This document shows positions 1 to 8,412 of a stretch of DNA of 64,000 nucleotides, piece after piece. Each line of letters begins with the position of its first letter. Positions within the stretch are counted from its first letter, which is position 1. The DNA is from Streptomyces aidingensis. GTDB taxonomy: Bacteria; Actinomycetota; Actinomycetes; Streptomycetales; Streptomycetaceae. The position numbers were made by a program, and so were the translations under genes. The notes under the pieces are model-generated. The model ran no database searches. It was not told the origin of the DNA and worked only from the letters and a program-made list of their open reading frames with translations. Where the stretch lies: positions 1-64,000 of the forward strand of contig NZ_FOLM01000010.1 of assembly GCF_900112355.1 (NCBI RefSeq). Direction: 5' to 3'.

Positions 1-736
1 GCAGCAGGGGGGCGTCGGTGGCGAAGCGGAAGGACTCCACACTCTCGCCCTGGGCACGGCGGCGCATGCGGATGACGATGGAGCGGTCCATGATCGTGTC
101 GGGCAGGTCGCCGATCCCGGCCAGTGCCGCCATGGCGAAGGTGGCGAACTTCACCGGGGTGTGCTCGTTGCCGACGACCCGCAGGGCGGGCCGGTTGCGC
201 TGGTGTCCGGCGTTGAGCAGGCCGCGCAGTTCCTCGTTGCGCTCGGCCGCACGCGGGGAGCCGAAGAGGGTGTCGACTTCATCCACCAGGAGGGTGGGCG
301 GGTTCTTGGCGTCGATGGAGCGGAAGATGGCCGCGGGGCTGGCGTTGACGGTGATCAGCGGGTCGTGCACCGTCTCGATCAGCACTTCCAGCAGGCGGGA
401 CTTCCCGCACCGCTTGAGCGGGCCGACCACCGCCAGACGCGGCGCGTGCTGCCACGCCGGCTGCAGATGGGTGGCGGCCACCCACAGCGTCACCGCCGAC
501 AGCGCCTCAGCGCTGGGCAGCACCACATACCGCCGCACCAGCGCGGCCAGATCATCCAGCACCCGCGCCCCATCGGCGGCGGCAACGCCTCCGTCCGGCG
601 CCTGACCGCCGAGCTGGTCCGCCTCTTCCGGAGCGCCTTCGGCGGCGTTCGTCACAGGTCCGGCGTCTGCCGGGGCGGGGGAAGGGGCTGGGTGTATGTC
701 GCTGGTATGCGGGACGCCAGGAGGCGTAGGTTGCAC
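1..736 (-). CDS. DUF3631 P-loop ATPase, C-terminus beyond left edge
   Basis: The frame is open from a GTG at 736 to the edge of the window (245 codons), so the end is missing. The GTG is preceded by AAGGAG at good spacing. A proline-rich N-terminus leads to a P-loop GPLKRCGKS (about residues 105-113), a Walker B strand LLVDEVD (149-155) and the block LLNAGHQRNRP. This order is typical of the DUF3631 family, which is common in Streptomyces plasmids, AICEs and prophages, where it is usually taken to be a replication or maintenance ATPase. Its reaction is unproven. It lies downstream of an excisionase-like gene and close to an integrase, as in AICE left arms. Confidence 0.85.
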   Translation of the reverse strand, partial: MQPTPPGVPHTSDIHPAPSPAPADAGPVTNAAEGAPEEADQLGGQAPDGGVAAADGARVLDDLAALVRRYVVLPSAEALSAVTLWVAATHLQPAWQHAPRLAVVGPLKRCGKSRLLEVLIETVHDPLITVNASPAAIFRSIDAKNPPTLLVDEVDTLFGSPRAAERNEELRGLLNAGHQRNRPALRVVGNEHTPVKFATFAMAALAGIGDLPDTIMDRSIVIRMRRRAQGESVESFRFATDAPLL

Positions 737-817
737 AGGGCAGCTCCTTGTCTGGCGGCAGGGTTTGCGCACCCGTGCCGCTTGCTTCGTGGGTTTCGGG
801 CCATGCAGGGGTTTGCC

Positions 818-847
818 GGGCCTCCGGCGTTGCGCCGCCGGAGGCCC
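818..847 (-). terminator. Hairpin between excisionase-like gene and DUF3631 gene
   Basis: Two perfect 12-nt arms (GGGCCTCCGGCG and its complement) enclose a 6-nt loop. The rest of the 737-972 gap has no gene I can support. The hairpin probably separates transcription of the 76-aa gene from the ATPase gene; there is no clear T-run. Confidence 0.5.
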
Positions 848-972
848 GCCTCTTCTTCTCGACCGCGTCGCCGGAGTGCGGGCGGCGGACCAGGGACAGT
901 ACGGTCGGCGCTCGCCACAGTCCAGCGAATCTGTGTCAGCTCAGCGCAGAATCCTGAGCACCGGTCTGCCGG

Positions 973-1203
973 TTACGCGGCCAGCCCCAGCAGGGCGAGC
1001 AGGTCGGCCGTGATCACGCGATAGGTGTTGCCCAGGCGCAGGACCTTGCAGGGATACTGGCCCCGCTTGGCCAGCTCGTATCCCTTGCTCCGCCCCAGCC
1101 CGAGAGCCCGGTTGCCGGTCTCCAGGTCAACGGTGGCAGGCAGCGCCAGCAACTCCTCGCGGCCCATGCCCCGTGTCCAGCGTGTGCCAGACCTGTCGGT
1201 CAT
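973..1203 (-). CDS. Small excisionase-like DNA-binding protein
   Basis: The product is 76 aa. It contains ELLALPATVDLETGNRALGL, then a recognition-helix-like GRSKGYELAKRGQYP and a basic wing ending VITADLLALLGL. This layout matches the winged-helix (MerR/excisionase-type) proteins placed next to integrases in actinobacterial elements. The 87-aa protein at 14185-14448 has the same ELLALPA-motif layout, so the two elements carry related versions. It is divergent from the Xre gene at 1296. A role as recombination directionality factor is inferred from context. Confidence 0.7.
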   Translation of the reverse strand: MTDRSGTRWTRGMGREELLALPATVDLETGNRALGLGRSKGYELAKRGQYPCKVLRLGNTYRVITADLLALLGLAA

Positions 1204-1284
1204 ACGTGCTCCTCACAACTGAGCCCTCGGCGAACGTGGCCCTCACGTCCGTCTCCAGGCGTCGTAACTACTGTGAATAGAGCT

Positions 1285-1305
1285 ACTGTGTCTTCATGAC
1301 ACAGT
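1285..1305. promoter_or_regulatory. Palindrome over the start codon of the Xre gene
   Basis: ACTGTGTC, a 5-nt spacer and GACACAGT form a perfect 8+8 inverted repeat, and the ATG at 1296 lies inside it. CTACTGTG also occurs at 1268-1275 and 1283-1290 as a direct repeat. A dyad at this place suits an autorepressor site, probably for the 1296-1997 product. This is an inference. Confidence 0.55.
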
Positions 1306-1997
1306 CACGCTTGGACGATGGAAGTGATGACGAAGACGATGTTCCGGAGTGGGCGGACCAGGTCCACGCCACGGTGGCCCGCGAGGTGCGGCGGCGCAGG
1401 AAGGAACTGGGCATGAGTGCTCAGGACCTGGCCAACGCGTGCGACGAGATCGGATATCCCATCCCGCGCAACGTGATCGCCAACATGGAGTCGGGCAGGC
1501 GGGCGTCCATCCCCCTGGTCGAGCTCATGGTCCTGGCGAGAGCGCTGCACACGTATCCGATCTGCCTGCTCTACCCGGTCGGGTATGTCGAGGAGGTCCA
1601 GCGCCTGCCGTTCCTCTATCCGGAGCCGACCTGGGAGGCCATGCAGTGGTTCACCGGGGACGCCACGCGCGAGGTGCACACGGAGGACGAGATGCTGCGC
1701 TGGTTCCGGGACCACATCGACCACCAGCGCATCGCCCTCGCCGCGTTGGAGAACGCGGAACGCGAGCAGTGGCGGGCCGAGACCGCGAGCAACCCGGTCC
1801 AGCGCGAAGAAGCGCTGCGCGCCCAGGCGCAGTACGCGGAACGGGCCACCCTCGCCAAGTACCGGCTCCGTCGCCTCCGCGCCTTCATCCGCGAGGACGG
1901 CGGAACCCCACCACCCCTGCCGGCAGCCCTCGCCGACGTCGACCCCCTCACCGTCGACCCCTTCACCCCTGAAACCAGCCTGGAGGACCGCCTTTGA
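1296..1997 (+). CDS. Xre-family transcriptional regulator next to integrase 1
   Basis: The product is 233 aa with an acidic N-terminus. A Cro/C1-type helix-turn-helix spans about residues 25-85 (VRRRRKELGMSAQDLANACDE, then RNVIANMESGRRA). After it come a region rich in Trp and acidic residues and a basic Arg-rich helix. The stop overlaps the TTG start of the integrase by 4 nt, so the two genes are translationally coupled. The likely role is to control integrase or element excision, with autoregulation through the palindrome at its start. Confidence 0.8.
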   Translation: MTQSRLDDGSDDEDDVPEWADQVHATVAREVRRRRKELGMSAQDLANACDEIGYPIPRNVIANMESGRRASIPLVELMVLARALHTYPICLLYPVGYVEEVQRLPFLYPEPTWEAMQWFTGDATREVHTEDEMLRWFRDHIDHQRIALAALENAEREQWRAETASNPVQREEALRAQAQYAERATLAKYRLRRLRAFIREDGGTPPPLPAALADVDPLTVDPFTPETSLEDRL

Positions 1998-3538
1998 AGG
2001 GCTCCACCCACCGCCGCTGCTACTGCCGCGATCCCAGGACCGGGAAGCCGCTCGGCAAGAAGTGCCCCAAACTCGCCAGCCGCAAGCACGGCTACTACTC
2101 CATCCGCCAGGAGCTGCCTCCCCGCGAGGACGGCACCCGCCGGTCCTTCAGCCGCGCCGGGTACGAGACGCTCAAGGCGGCCCAGGCCGACCTCAACCAC
2201 CTCCGGGCCCTTCTCAATCTCCCGGACCCCGAGGATCCCGAGGACATTGCCCGGCTCGTGGCGCTGCTGGAGGAAGTCGCGGAGAAGAAGGCGCCTTTGC
2301 CGGATGTCGAGGAGACACGTCGGCGTCTACGGGCCGGCCTGGACCTCACGGGCCGGCACACGGTGGGCGAGTGGCTGGACCAGTGGCTGGCGTCCAAGAA
2401 GACCCGCAGGACGACCACCAACGGCTACGCCTCCCACGTCCGTGTCCACCTCAAGCCGCAACTCGGCAACATACGCCTCGACCGACTCAACGTCGGCCAC
2501 CTCGTGCGAATGTTCGACGCCATAGCCGACGCCAACGAGGTGATCGCGGCCGAGAACCTCGCCCGCCGGGAACAGATCGCGAGGTGCAAGCCCAGCAAGC
2601 CGGGACGTCCCGTGGCGACGGAGCGCGCGCGGCTCGCGGCCGAACGGGCCAAGCTCGCCACGATGCCCCCGTTCCGCCGGACAACCGGCCCCGCCACCCG
2701 CCAGGCCATCCGACGCACCCTGCGGGCAGCGCTCAACGCGGCGATCAGCCGACAGCTCATCACCTTCAACCCGGCGGCCCACGTCGAGCTGGAGTCCGGC
2801 AAGCGCCCCAAGCCCTTGCTGTGGACCGAGCAGCGGGTGGCTCGCTGGCGTATCACCGGCGAGAAACCCTCAGCCGTGATGGTCTGGACACCGGAGCAGT
2901 TCGGTGCCTTCCTCGACGCGGCCCAGGACGACCGCCTGTACGCGTTCTTCCACCTCTCCGGCACACGTGGCCTGCGGCGCGGCGAAGCAGTGGGCCAGGA
3001 CTGGACCGATGTCGACCTGGACGCGGGACTGATCACGCCATCCAAGGAGATCGTCGTCGACGGCTGGGACCCCTACGAATCCGCCCCCAAAACGGACGGC
3101 AGCGCCAGCACCATCGCCCTCGACAGCCTGAATGTCGCCGTGCTCCGCGAACACCGCAGGCGCCAGCTCAGGGAGAAGGAGGAGTGGGGGCCGGCCTGGC
3201 AGGACACCGGCAAGGTGTTCACGCGAGAAGACGGCTCCTGGCTCCACCCGGAGATGGTCTCGGACACCTTCCGCCGCATCCTCGCGGGCACCGACCTGCC
3301 ACCCATCACCCTGCGCGACCTCCGGCACGTCTCCGCGACACTCACCCACGCCGGCGGCGGTGACCTGCACACGATCAAGGAGACGCTCCGGCACTCCACG
3401 ATCACCCTGACCTCGGACACTTACACCAGCCTGCTCCCCGAGGTCGACCGGAACGCCGCCGAAGCCGCAGCCCGTCTGATCCCCCGCTCCCGGCCACCCG
3501 CAGACGAAACGGACGACGAAGAAAGCCAGTCGGCGTAA
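1994..3538 (+). CDS. int: Tyrosine recombinase, integrase 1
   Basis: The product is 514 aa. A Cys-containing N-terminal arm domain (RRCYCRDPRTGK) is followed by a core-binding SAM-like domain (about 120-290) and a catalytic domain. The catalytic residues that can be seen are R328 in GLRRGE, the box II sequence LRDLRH, H467 in LRHSTITL and the nucleophile Y477 in SDTY. The first histidine of the usual HxxR box is Arg here. The length is normal for AICE or phage integrases. The start is a TTG overlapping the Xre stop. Most of its length aligns by eye with integrase 2 at 11243-12814. Its attachment site should lie just to the right, but I recognise no tRNA fragment there. Confidence 0.93.
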   Translation: MKGSTHRRCYCRDPRTGKPLGKKCPKLASRKHGYYSIRQELPPREDGTRRSFSRAGYETLKAAQADLNHLRALLNLPDPEDPEDIARLVALLEEVAEKKAPLPDVEETRRRLRAGLDLTGRHTVGEWLDQWLASKKTRRTTTNGYASHVRVHLKPQLGNIRLDRLNVGHLVRMFDAIADANEVIAAENLARREQIARCKPSKPGRPVATERARLAAERAKLATMPPFRRTTGPATRQAIRRTLRAALNAAISRQLITFNPAAHVELESGKRPKPLLWTEQRVARWRITGEKPSAVMVWTPEQFGAFLDAAQDDRLYAFFHLSGTRGLRRGEAVGQDWTDVDLDAGLITPSKEIVVDGWDPYESAPKTDGSASTIALDSLNVAVLREHRRRQLREKEEWGPAWQDTGKVFTREDGSWLHPEMVSDTFRRILAGTDLPPITLRDLRHVSATLTHAGGGDLHTIKETLRHSTITLTSDTYTSLLPEVDRNAAEAAARLIPRSRPPADETDDEESQSA

Positions 3539-3544
3539 ACCCTC

Positions 3545-3584
3545 GGTGGGGGGAGCGTCCGGGAAGCCGGGCGCTCCCCCCACC
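3545..3584 (+). terminator. Terminator hairpin after integrase 1
   Basis: A perfect 13-bp stem (GGTGGGGGGAGCG with its complement) and a 14-nt loop begin six bases after the integrase stop. No U-tract follows, as is usual in Streptomyces. The rest of the short gap to 3673 holds nothing else I can name. Confidence 0.7.
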
Positions 3585-3672
3585 GGGGTCGGCACCAAGC
3601 CGTCCGCCACCGAGAAGCACCACTTGCCCGGTTCCCGCACCCTGCGCCATCCCGCCGTGACACCCTCGGTGC

Positions 3673-4173
3673 GTGGGACGAAACAGTCAACGCCGCCGCA
3701 ATGCCCGCGCTGGGCGGAGCACCGCCGTCAGCGCCCCGGATCTCTCCGAGATCTCCCGTGTCCGAACGGCCAAACGCCTGCGGGCCGATATAGCCACCTG
3801 GCTCCAGAACCCGGAACAGGGACCAGGGGCGTCCTTCCTCGACGAAGAAGGCCCCTCCGACCCCCTGATGGTCTTCAGCACCCTCATCCACTGGCTCGTC
3901 GCGGCCCGCGAACAGATCACCGAGGAGCAGGCCCGGGAGGCCGTCCAGTGGGTCTCGGACACGCTCAGGGTCGCGCAGGACGACCTCGTGTACGCCGCCG
4001 GGCTCATCGGGCACCCCGACGCGCCTCCGGTCACCCTCAACGAGGGCATGGAGCACTACGGCGAGAACCCGTTGACCTTCGTGCTGTACATGCTGCTGCT
4101 GAGCGGCGCCCTGGTGGCCACGGTCGGCGACGGCAACCCGGACTGGCTCCGGCAGTTCGATCTGGCCGGCTGA
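3673..4173 (+). CDS. Hypothetical helical protein
   Basis: The product is 166 aa from a GTG start. A basic N-terminus (RNSQRRRNARAG) precedes mixed acidic and hydrophobic helices (PLMVFSTLIHWLVAAREQIT) and a hydrophobic C-terminal helix (LTFVLYMLLLSGALVATVG). I do not recognise the family. It could associate with the membrane through the C-terminal segment. It sits between integrase 1 and a second small membrane-type protein gene, in accessory territory. Confidence 0.55.
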   Translation: MGRNSQRRRNARAGRSTAVSAPDLSEISRVRTAKRLRADIATWLQNPEQGPGASFLDEEGPSDPLMVFSTLIHWLVAAREQITEEQAREAVQWVSDTLRVAQDDLVYAAGLIGHPDAPPVTLNEGMEHYGENPLTFVLYMLLLSGALVATVGDGNPDWLRQFDLAG

Positions 4174-4308
4174 CTCCGCCGCCGGCGTGGCCGCGCTCGC
4201 CACAGTGCTGACCGCCGTGGCCGCCTCCGGCGCCGGACCGGACGGCCCGGGCCTGACCGAGACCGCGGTACCCCGCGCGTCCCGGCTGCGCGGCTACCTG
4301 GACCGGCG

Positions 4309-4614
4309 GTGACCGAGGCCGGGGAGGGCAGGATCGCGCAGGAGCTGGGCCGAGTCCATGACGTCCTCGATGTCCTCCGCGAGGCCGTGGGGGAGGTCAA
4401 GACGCTGTGCGCGGTACTCGTGTCCCGGTCGGATCGCACCGAGCGGGATGTTCGTGACCTCCGGCGCGAAATGGAGGAGGAGACCGGCGCGATCCGCCAG
4501 GAGATGGAGGAGCTGAAGCGGGGCCAGTGGATACGCGTCGGATGGGCTGCCGGCGCGGGGACCGTGTTCGGCGGCGTCGGGACCTACGTCGTACAGGCTG
4601 TGCTGGGCGCCTGA
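4309..4614 (+). CDS. Small coiled-coil protein with C-terminal membrane helix
   Basis: The product is 101 aa, GTG start. Residues about 8-75 are a heptad-rich coiled coil (DVLREAVGEVKTL, then RDVRDLRREMEEETGAIRQE). One hydrophobic segment follows (VGWAAGAGTVFGGVGTYVVQAV, about 77-98). The layout resembles small phage or plasmid membrane-anchored proteins, but no function can be assigned. A frame of about 45 codons upstream (about 4175-4312) ends on the same GTGA, so a short coupled upstream ORF is possible. Confidence 0.55.
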   Translation: MTEAGEGRIAQELGRVHDVLDVLREAVGEVKTLCAVLVSRSDRTERDVRDLRREMEEETGAIRQEMEELKRGQWIRVGWAAGAGTVFGGVGTYVVQAVLGA

Positions 4615-4665
4615 ACGCCCTACAGTGGCACCTCCGGGGGTCAGCCGGCGGGGTCCAACCCCGAA

Positions 4666-4706
4666 CGCCCCCCTGTCCTCCTTCGGGAGAGCAGGGGGGC
4701 GCTTTT
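4666..4706 (+). terminator. Intrinsic terminator with T-run
   Basis: A 10-bp stem, CGCCCCCCTG with its complement at 4692-4701, is followed by CTTTTCG. It lies between the rightward 101-aa gene and the leftward 65-aa gene and could serve the former. Confidence 0.75.
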
Positions 4707-4719
4707 CGTGTGCCCGGGC

Positions 4720-4917
4720 TCAGTCGGCGCCGCCACCGCAGCACAGGCACGGGATGGACACCGGGCCGTCCTTGGTGGCCATGACGGTGACGCCGCCGCC
4801 GGGGCACCAGCCGCGGCCCGGCTGGGGCTTCCGCCGCTTCTTCTTCACCTGGTGCAGTCGGGCGCGCATCTCAGCGGCGGCGGCCGACCGCTGCTCAGGC
4901 CCTGGGCTGGTGCTCAT
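4720..4917 (-). CDS. Small cysteine-containing basic protein
   Basis: The product is 65 aa. A lysine/arginine helix (ARLHQVKKKRRKPQPGRG) is followed by WCPGGG and a C-terminal CLCCGGG, which could bind a metal. The frame closes cleanly. The family is not recognised. It is the last gene of a leftward group reading from 6240. Confidence 0.5.
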   Translation of the reverse strand: MSTSPGPEQRSAAAAEMRARLHQVKKKRRKPQPGRGWCPGGGVTVMATKDGPVSIPCLCCGGGAD

Positions 4918-4934
4918 GCTCGCAGCCTACGGGC

Positions 4935-5441
4935 CTAGTGGCCCGGTCCGGACCCGTTCGAGCTGGAGTCACACTGCGGGGTCTCGCACGGGTGGTCCTC
5001 GCATTTCGGCGGGAGGTGCTGGCAGTCTGCGGACACCGTGATGGTGGTGTCCGTGGACGGGCGCCACAGCTCCGGGTCCGGCGGGTAGCCGGCGGCCTCC
5101 ATGGCGGCGCGGGTGCGCTCCAGGATGTCCGTCGGGCCCGAGGCGTCACCGGGCTGCGGGACATGGTGCACATGCCGGCCGAGGTCCGCGCACAGCTGGG
5201 CGTAGGTGCGGGTGTGCAGGATCAGGGCGTGCCAGCCCTCATCGACCACCCGGGAAGGGGCCATGGTGTGCTCGGTCACCGCCGAGGTGGCCACGAACTT
5301 CAGGGCCTCGGCCACGATCCGCTCGGCGGTCTCCTGGTCCAGGCCCGGGTTGGCGCGCAGCACGGTGCCGACGACGGCCGCGAACTCCTCGGCGGTGATG
5401 AGTGCCCGGGGGTCGGCCCGGTCTACGGTAGGTGTGCTCAC
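4935..5441 (-). CDS. Glycine-rich-domain-like Streptomyces protein
   Basis: The product is 168 aa. I chose the GTG at 5441 because GAGGAGG lies just upstream; a longer frame exists but has no such site. The central motif DEGWHALILHTRTYAQLC followed by HHVPQP is a hallmark of a conserved Streptomyces family often labelled glycine-rich domain-containing, whose function is unknown. The C-terminus has several Cys and His residues (CQHLPPKCEDHPCETPQC) and may bind metal. Confidence 0.65.
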   Translation of the reverse strand: MSTPTVDRADPRALITAEEFAAVVGTVLRANPGLDQETAERIVAEALKFVATSAVTEHTMAPSRVVDEGWHALILHTRTYAQLCADLGRHVHHVPQPGDASGPTDILERTRAAMEAAGYPPDPELWRPSTDTTITVSADCQHLPPKCEDHPCETPQCDSSSNGSGPGH

Positions 5442-5471
5442 TGCATCCTCCTCGTGAGATGTGGTGATGCA

Positions 5472-5542
5472 CCGCCCCGGCGCCTGTTCCTGGCAGGGAG
5501 AGCGCCGGGGCGGCACGGTGCCCGTGCCGGACTTGGCACGGG
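5472..5542 (-). terminator. Two consecutive hairpins between leftward genes
   Basis: The first has 12-nt arms at 5472-5483 and 5502-5513 (CCGCCCCGGCGC). The second has 8-nt arms at 5521-5528 and 5535-5542 (CCCGTGCC). Together they probably end the transcript of the 5594-6240 gene pair. Confidence 0.55.
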
Positions 5543-5593
5543 AGCTGAAGGGCCGCCCGCCCGCGCCCCAGTGCAGCGGGCGGACGGCCCGGT

Positions 5594-5833
5594 CTATCGG
5601 GGGATGGCCGCGTCGCGGTCGCGCTCGGCGAGCTGCTGCTCGCCTGCGCGCGCCAGCCGTTCGGCGCACTCGGCGCAGACCAGCAGAGCGGCGGTGCCCT
5701 GGGGCAGCATCAGCGGGCCGAGCCAGTGCAGGGCGGCGGCCGTCCGGCCGCACCACAGCATGCAGGGGCCGGTCTGCTGCATGTCGGCGCCCGGCGGGCG
5801 CAGCGACGTGCGGACCCGGGCCGCGGTGCTCAT
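5594..5833 (-). CDS. Small Cys-containing hypothetical protein
   Basis: The product is 79 aa. Its ATG at 5831-5833 overlaps the stop of the 136-aa gene (ATGA), so translation is coupled. CMLWCG and a later CAEC could form a metal site. The C-terminus is a charged helix (ERLARAGEQQLAERDRDA). Function unknown. Confidence 0.55.
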   Translation of the reverse strand: MSTAARVRTSLRPPGADMQQTGPCMLWCGRTAAALHWLGPLMLPQGTAALLVCAECAERLARAGEQQLAERDRDAAIPR

Positions 5834-6240
5834 GACGCGGCCGGCCCGGGCCCGGGGCTGACGGACTCCGTGGCGCCCCGGTGTGCGTCGAACAGCACGC
5901 GGGCGACGGGGCAGCCGGGTCCGTCGGTGGTGCCGCGGCAGGGGTCGCAGCGCAGGGTGTGGTCCATCAGCGCGGCCCACAGCCCGGCCCGGTCCAGGTA
6001 CCGGGCCGCGTCCTCGGGGCAGGTGTAGACGGTCCAGCCCGGCCCGCTGTTCTGATGCACGCTGCCGACCGCGATCGGGGTGTCGGTCATCTCCTTGCAG
6101 TGCGCGCACATCCGGCGGCCGGGAACCACGGGACGGGCGGGGTCGTGGCCCTCGGGGCCGTCACCGGCGGCAGCATCCGCGAGGAGTGCGCGCCGGGCGG
6201 CCTGGCCGGGTGACCGGCCGGGAAGAGATCGGGGAGACAT
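5830..6240 (-). CDS. Hypothetical protein with CxxC motifs
   Basis: The product is 136 aa. I chose the ATG at 6240 for the upstream GGAGCG; a longer frame reaches 6306. MCAHCKEMTD near the middle and LRCDPCRG near the C-terminus could form a zinc site. I know related sequences from Streptomyces plasmids and prophages but no function. It is coupled to the 79-aa gene. Confidence 0.55.
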   Translation of the reverse strand: MSPRSLPGRSPGQAARRALLADAAAGDGPEGHDPARPVVPGRRMCAHCKEMTDTPIAVGSVHQNSGPGWTVYTCPEDAARYLDRAGLWAALMDHTLRCDPCRGTTDGPGCPVARVLFDAHRGATESVSPGPGPAAS

Positions 6241-6375
6241 GGGGACGCTCCAGTGATGGGACGTGTACGGTCCGTCTCCACCGACCGTATGGGCGGCGCG
6301 AGCCACGTCTCAATGGCCAGCCGATAGCAGTCTGACCAGACCTCACGCCGAAGTGCTACAACGCCTGTTCGCGGC

Positions 6376-7539
6376 TCAGGCCCGAAGCCTGACCGCCCGG
6401 GCCAGCGCCTGCATCTGAGGCGTCAGTCTGCGCCGCCTGGCCACCACCTCGGCCATGATGTCCGTGGCATACCGCTGCTGGGACAGCCACTCAGGCGCCT
6501 GCTCCCAGATTTCCCACAGGGTTCCCACCGCCTCGTCCCGCTGCCGAAGCTGCGCCTGGGCGCTGGCGACGTCCAGCAGGTGACGCCGACCCGAGTTGCC
6601 GTTCTTGGCATCCCGGGGGATGCCCTCGGCGATGGACAGCACCTGCTCCGGCCGTTCTCGGACAGCTGCGCACTCGGCGGCCTTGTACTGCACGTTGATG
6701 ACGCTGAACGTCAACTCGGGGTCCTCCGGGTGCCCTTCCATGGCCTCGGCAGCCACCCGAGCCCACCGAAGGGCGGTACGGACTTCGCCGCGGCGGTTGT
6801 CGCGGGCCGCCGCAGCGGCGACGTACATGAGCATCCAGCCCCAGGCGGCCAACTCCTCCGGGGTGGCCCGCGTGATACGTCGCGGCTCGATCTCATCGGC
6901 CCAGCGGACCGCGAGTTCTCGGGCCTCGGCGAGCTGCCCGCGGCGGAGGTGCAGCCAGCACTGGTTCTTGACGATGGTGGCGGCCTGGGTGTGCGACTGG
7001 GCAGCGTCCAGGGTGGATTCCACGACGGTTTCGGCGATGTCGAATTGCCGGTGCTGCACGAGCACACTGCCGACGAGCTGCATCAGCCGGGTGTGCACCG
7101 CCTGCCCCTCTGGCTCCAGGCCGGCCAGCGTCTGGGCGTCACGGATGAGCGGCGGGAGGGCGGCGGCCAGCTCGGCGTATTCGGCATGCCGCGAGTGCAG
7201 TACGGCCGCCCGGAGTGCCTGCCGAACTCCGGCGACCGAGGGGGGTTCGTCCACCGGGTCCTCGGGGCGGGTCAGTGCCCGGATCGTGGGCTGCCACATC
7301 TGTGTCGTGTCCAGGTCGGCGCCGTGCTCTGGGCCCTGGGTCATCAGCCGGGTGGTGGGGATGCGGAGCGCTCGGGCAAGTCGGTGCGCGGTCTCCAGCC
7401 TGGCGGTGCTGTGGGCTCCTTGCTCCAGCTTCCGGACGGTCGCCACGGAAACCCCGGCTGCCCTCGCCAGTTCCGTTTGCGTCAGGCCGGCGATGACTCG
7501 CGCATTGCGCAGACGCTCTCCAAAGGTGTTGCCGGGCAT
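6376..7539 (-). CDS. Xre-family regulator with large helical sensor region
   Basis: The product is 387 aa. An N-terminal helix-turn-helix (about residues 6-62: LRNARVIAGLTQTELARAAG, then VATVRKLEQGAHST) is followed by about 300 residues of alpha-helical, TPR-like sequence. This is the usual build of the large Streptomyces regulators in which a TPR-type domain senses a ligand or peptide. It is monocistronic, with a bidirectional hairpin upstream at 7616-7649. Its target is not evident; the neighbouring spread-type genes are possible. Confidence 0.8.
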   Translation of the reverse strand: MPGNTFGERLRNARVIAGLTQTELARAAGVSVATVRKLEQGAHSTARLETAHRLARALRIPTTRLMTQGPEHGADLDTTQMWQPTIRALTRPEDPVDEPPSVAGVRQALRAAVLHSRHAEYAELAAALPPLIRDAQTLAGLEPEGQAVHTRLMQLVGSVLVQHRQFDIAETVVESTLDAAQSHTQAATIVKNQCWLHLRRGQLAEARELAVRWADEIEPRRITRATPEELAAWGWMLMYVAAAAARDNRRGEVRTALRWARVAAEAMEGHPEDPELTFSVINVQYKAAECAAVRERPEQVLSIAEGIPRDAKNGNSGRRHLLDVASAQAQLRQRDEAVGTLWEIWEQAPEWLSQQRYATDIMAEVVARRRRLTPQMQALARAVRLRA

Positions 7540-7615
7540 GGTTCAATGCCTCTCGTCTGACCGTTCGTGGCTCGCACTTCGGACGGTACCGCCGGAGTAC
7601 GGCCGGCGGGTAGCG

Positions 7616-7649
7616 AACGGCCCCCGCGGGATCACCCGCAGGGGCCGTT
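7616..7649. terminator. Strong 15-bp hairpin, bidirectional
   Basis: The arms at 7616-7630 and 7635-7649 pair with a single mismatch around a 4-nt loop. The hairpin lies between the 31-aa gene at 7682-7777 and the start of the large Xre gene. It is a probable terminator of the leftward 7682-10496 train. Confidence 0.65.
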
Positions 7650-7681
7650 GCGCTGCGTCCGGTATAGGCGGTATAGGCGTT

Positions 7682-7777
7682 TCAGCCGTGGCGGTGGCGT
7701 TCGGGGTACCACCAGCCGCACACCTGGCAGTAGAACGTCTCCCAGGCCCGGCGGACGGCGGTGAAGCGGCGGTTCAT
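7682..7777 (-). CDS. 31-aa Cys/His mini-protein
   Basis: The sequence runs MNRRFTAVRRAWETFYCQVC, then GWWYPERHRHG. The CxxC plus HxH pattern suggests a tiny zinc knuckle. Its ATG overlaps the stop of the 212-aa gene (ATGA), which supports real translation. Small proteins of this kind occur at the end of transfer or spread operons in Streptomyces elements. Confidence 0.55.
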   Translation of the reverse strand: MNRRFTAVRRAWETFYCQVCGWWYPERHRHG

Positions 7778-8412
7778 GCGCTCTTCAACCCCTCTCGCTC
7801 GCCACTCTCGGCCCGAGAACTCCGCTGGTCAGGGCCGCTCTCGGTGGCCTGGGAGGGGCAACTCTCGCCCGGGGGAGGGGAGGCGTTGAGCAGCTGCTCG
7901 ACGGCCGCCCGTCGGACGCCGGACCGGCCCGCCACACCGGCCACCGTCAGGGACCGCTCCACAGGCACGCCGTAGTGCGCCAGGGCGGCGCGCAGCTCGG
8001 GGTCCGACAGGTGCGCGAGGGCGGGCCGATCACGCAGCCGCGCGTACAGCGGTCTCAGGTGGATGCCGTTGGCCTGGCCGATCTCGGCGAGCAGCCACCG
8101 CAGCAGCACCCGCCGGCGGGCGGCGCAGGGCACGGTCTCGGCGCGCTCCTGGCCGTCGTCCTGCGGCCAGGCTCCGGCGCGCCAGCACGCCGCCGCGTAC
8201 AGGGTGGTGGCCGGCCACATCAGGGCGGGGGCGTAGTGCGCGGTGGCCAGCGCTGCCCACGCCAGGCCCAGCACGGCGGGTGAGCGGACCAGGCCGGGCG
8301 GTACCCGGTGGCCGGGCAGCCGCCCGGGCGCGGCCCAGTCCCCCAGGGCGGCCCACAGCTCGGCGTGCCCGTCCGCCAGCCGGTCCGCGGCCCGGCGGTG
8401 CCAGGCGGTCAC
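7774..8412 (-). CDS. Spread-operon protein of unknown function
   Basis: The product is 212 aa. The GTG at 8412 overlaps the stop of the upstream membrane gene. The hydrophobic mid-part (LGLAWAALATAHYAPALMWP) could be one or two membrane segments. The C-terminal half holds a helix-turn-helix-like stretch (TVAGVAGRSGVRRAAVEQLL) and a polar tail. It lies inside the coupled train with membrane proteins, which points to a role in plasmid-type spread, but no family is recognised. Confidence 0.55.
   Translation of the reverse strand: MTAWHRRAADRLADGHAELWAALGDWAAPGRLPGHRVPPGLVRSPAVLGLAWAALATAHYAPALMWPATTLYAAACWRAGAWPQDDGQERAETVPCAARRRVLLRWLLAEIGQANGIHLRPLYARLRDRPALAHLSDPELRAALAHYGVPVERSLTVAGVAGRSGVRRAAVEQLLNASPPPGESCPSQATESGPDQRSSRAESGEREGLKSA

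Noticed and set aside
1585..3363. 592-codon plus-strand frame overlapping Xre and integrase genes
   Set aside because: Composed of Arg/Pro/Ser/Gly low-complexity sequence in the wrong frame of two motif-bearing genes.
3585..3672. tRNA-derived attachment site for integrase 1
   Set aside because: No T-arm or acceptor sequence is visible; the true core site is not recognisable without an uninterrupted genome.
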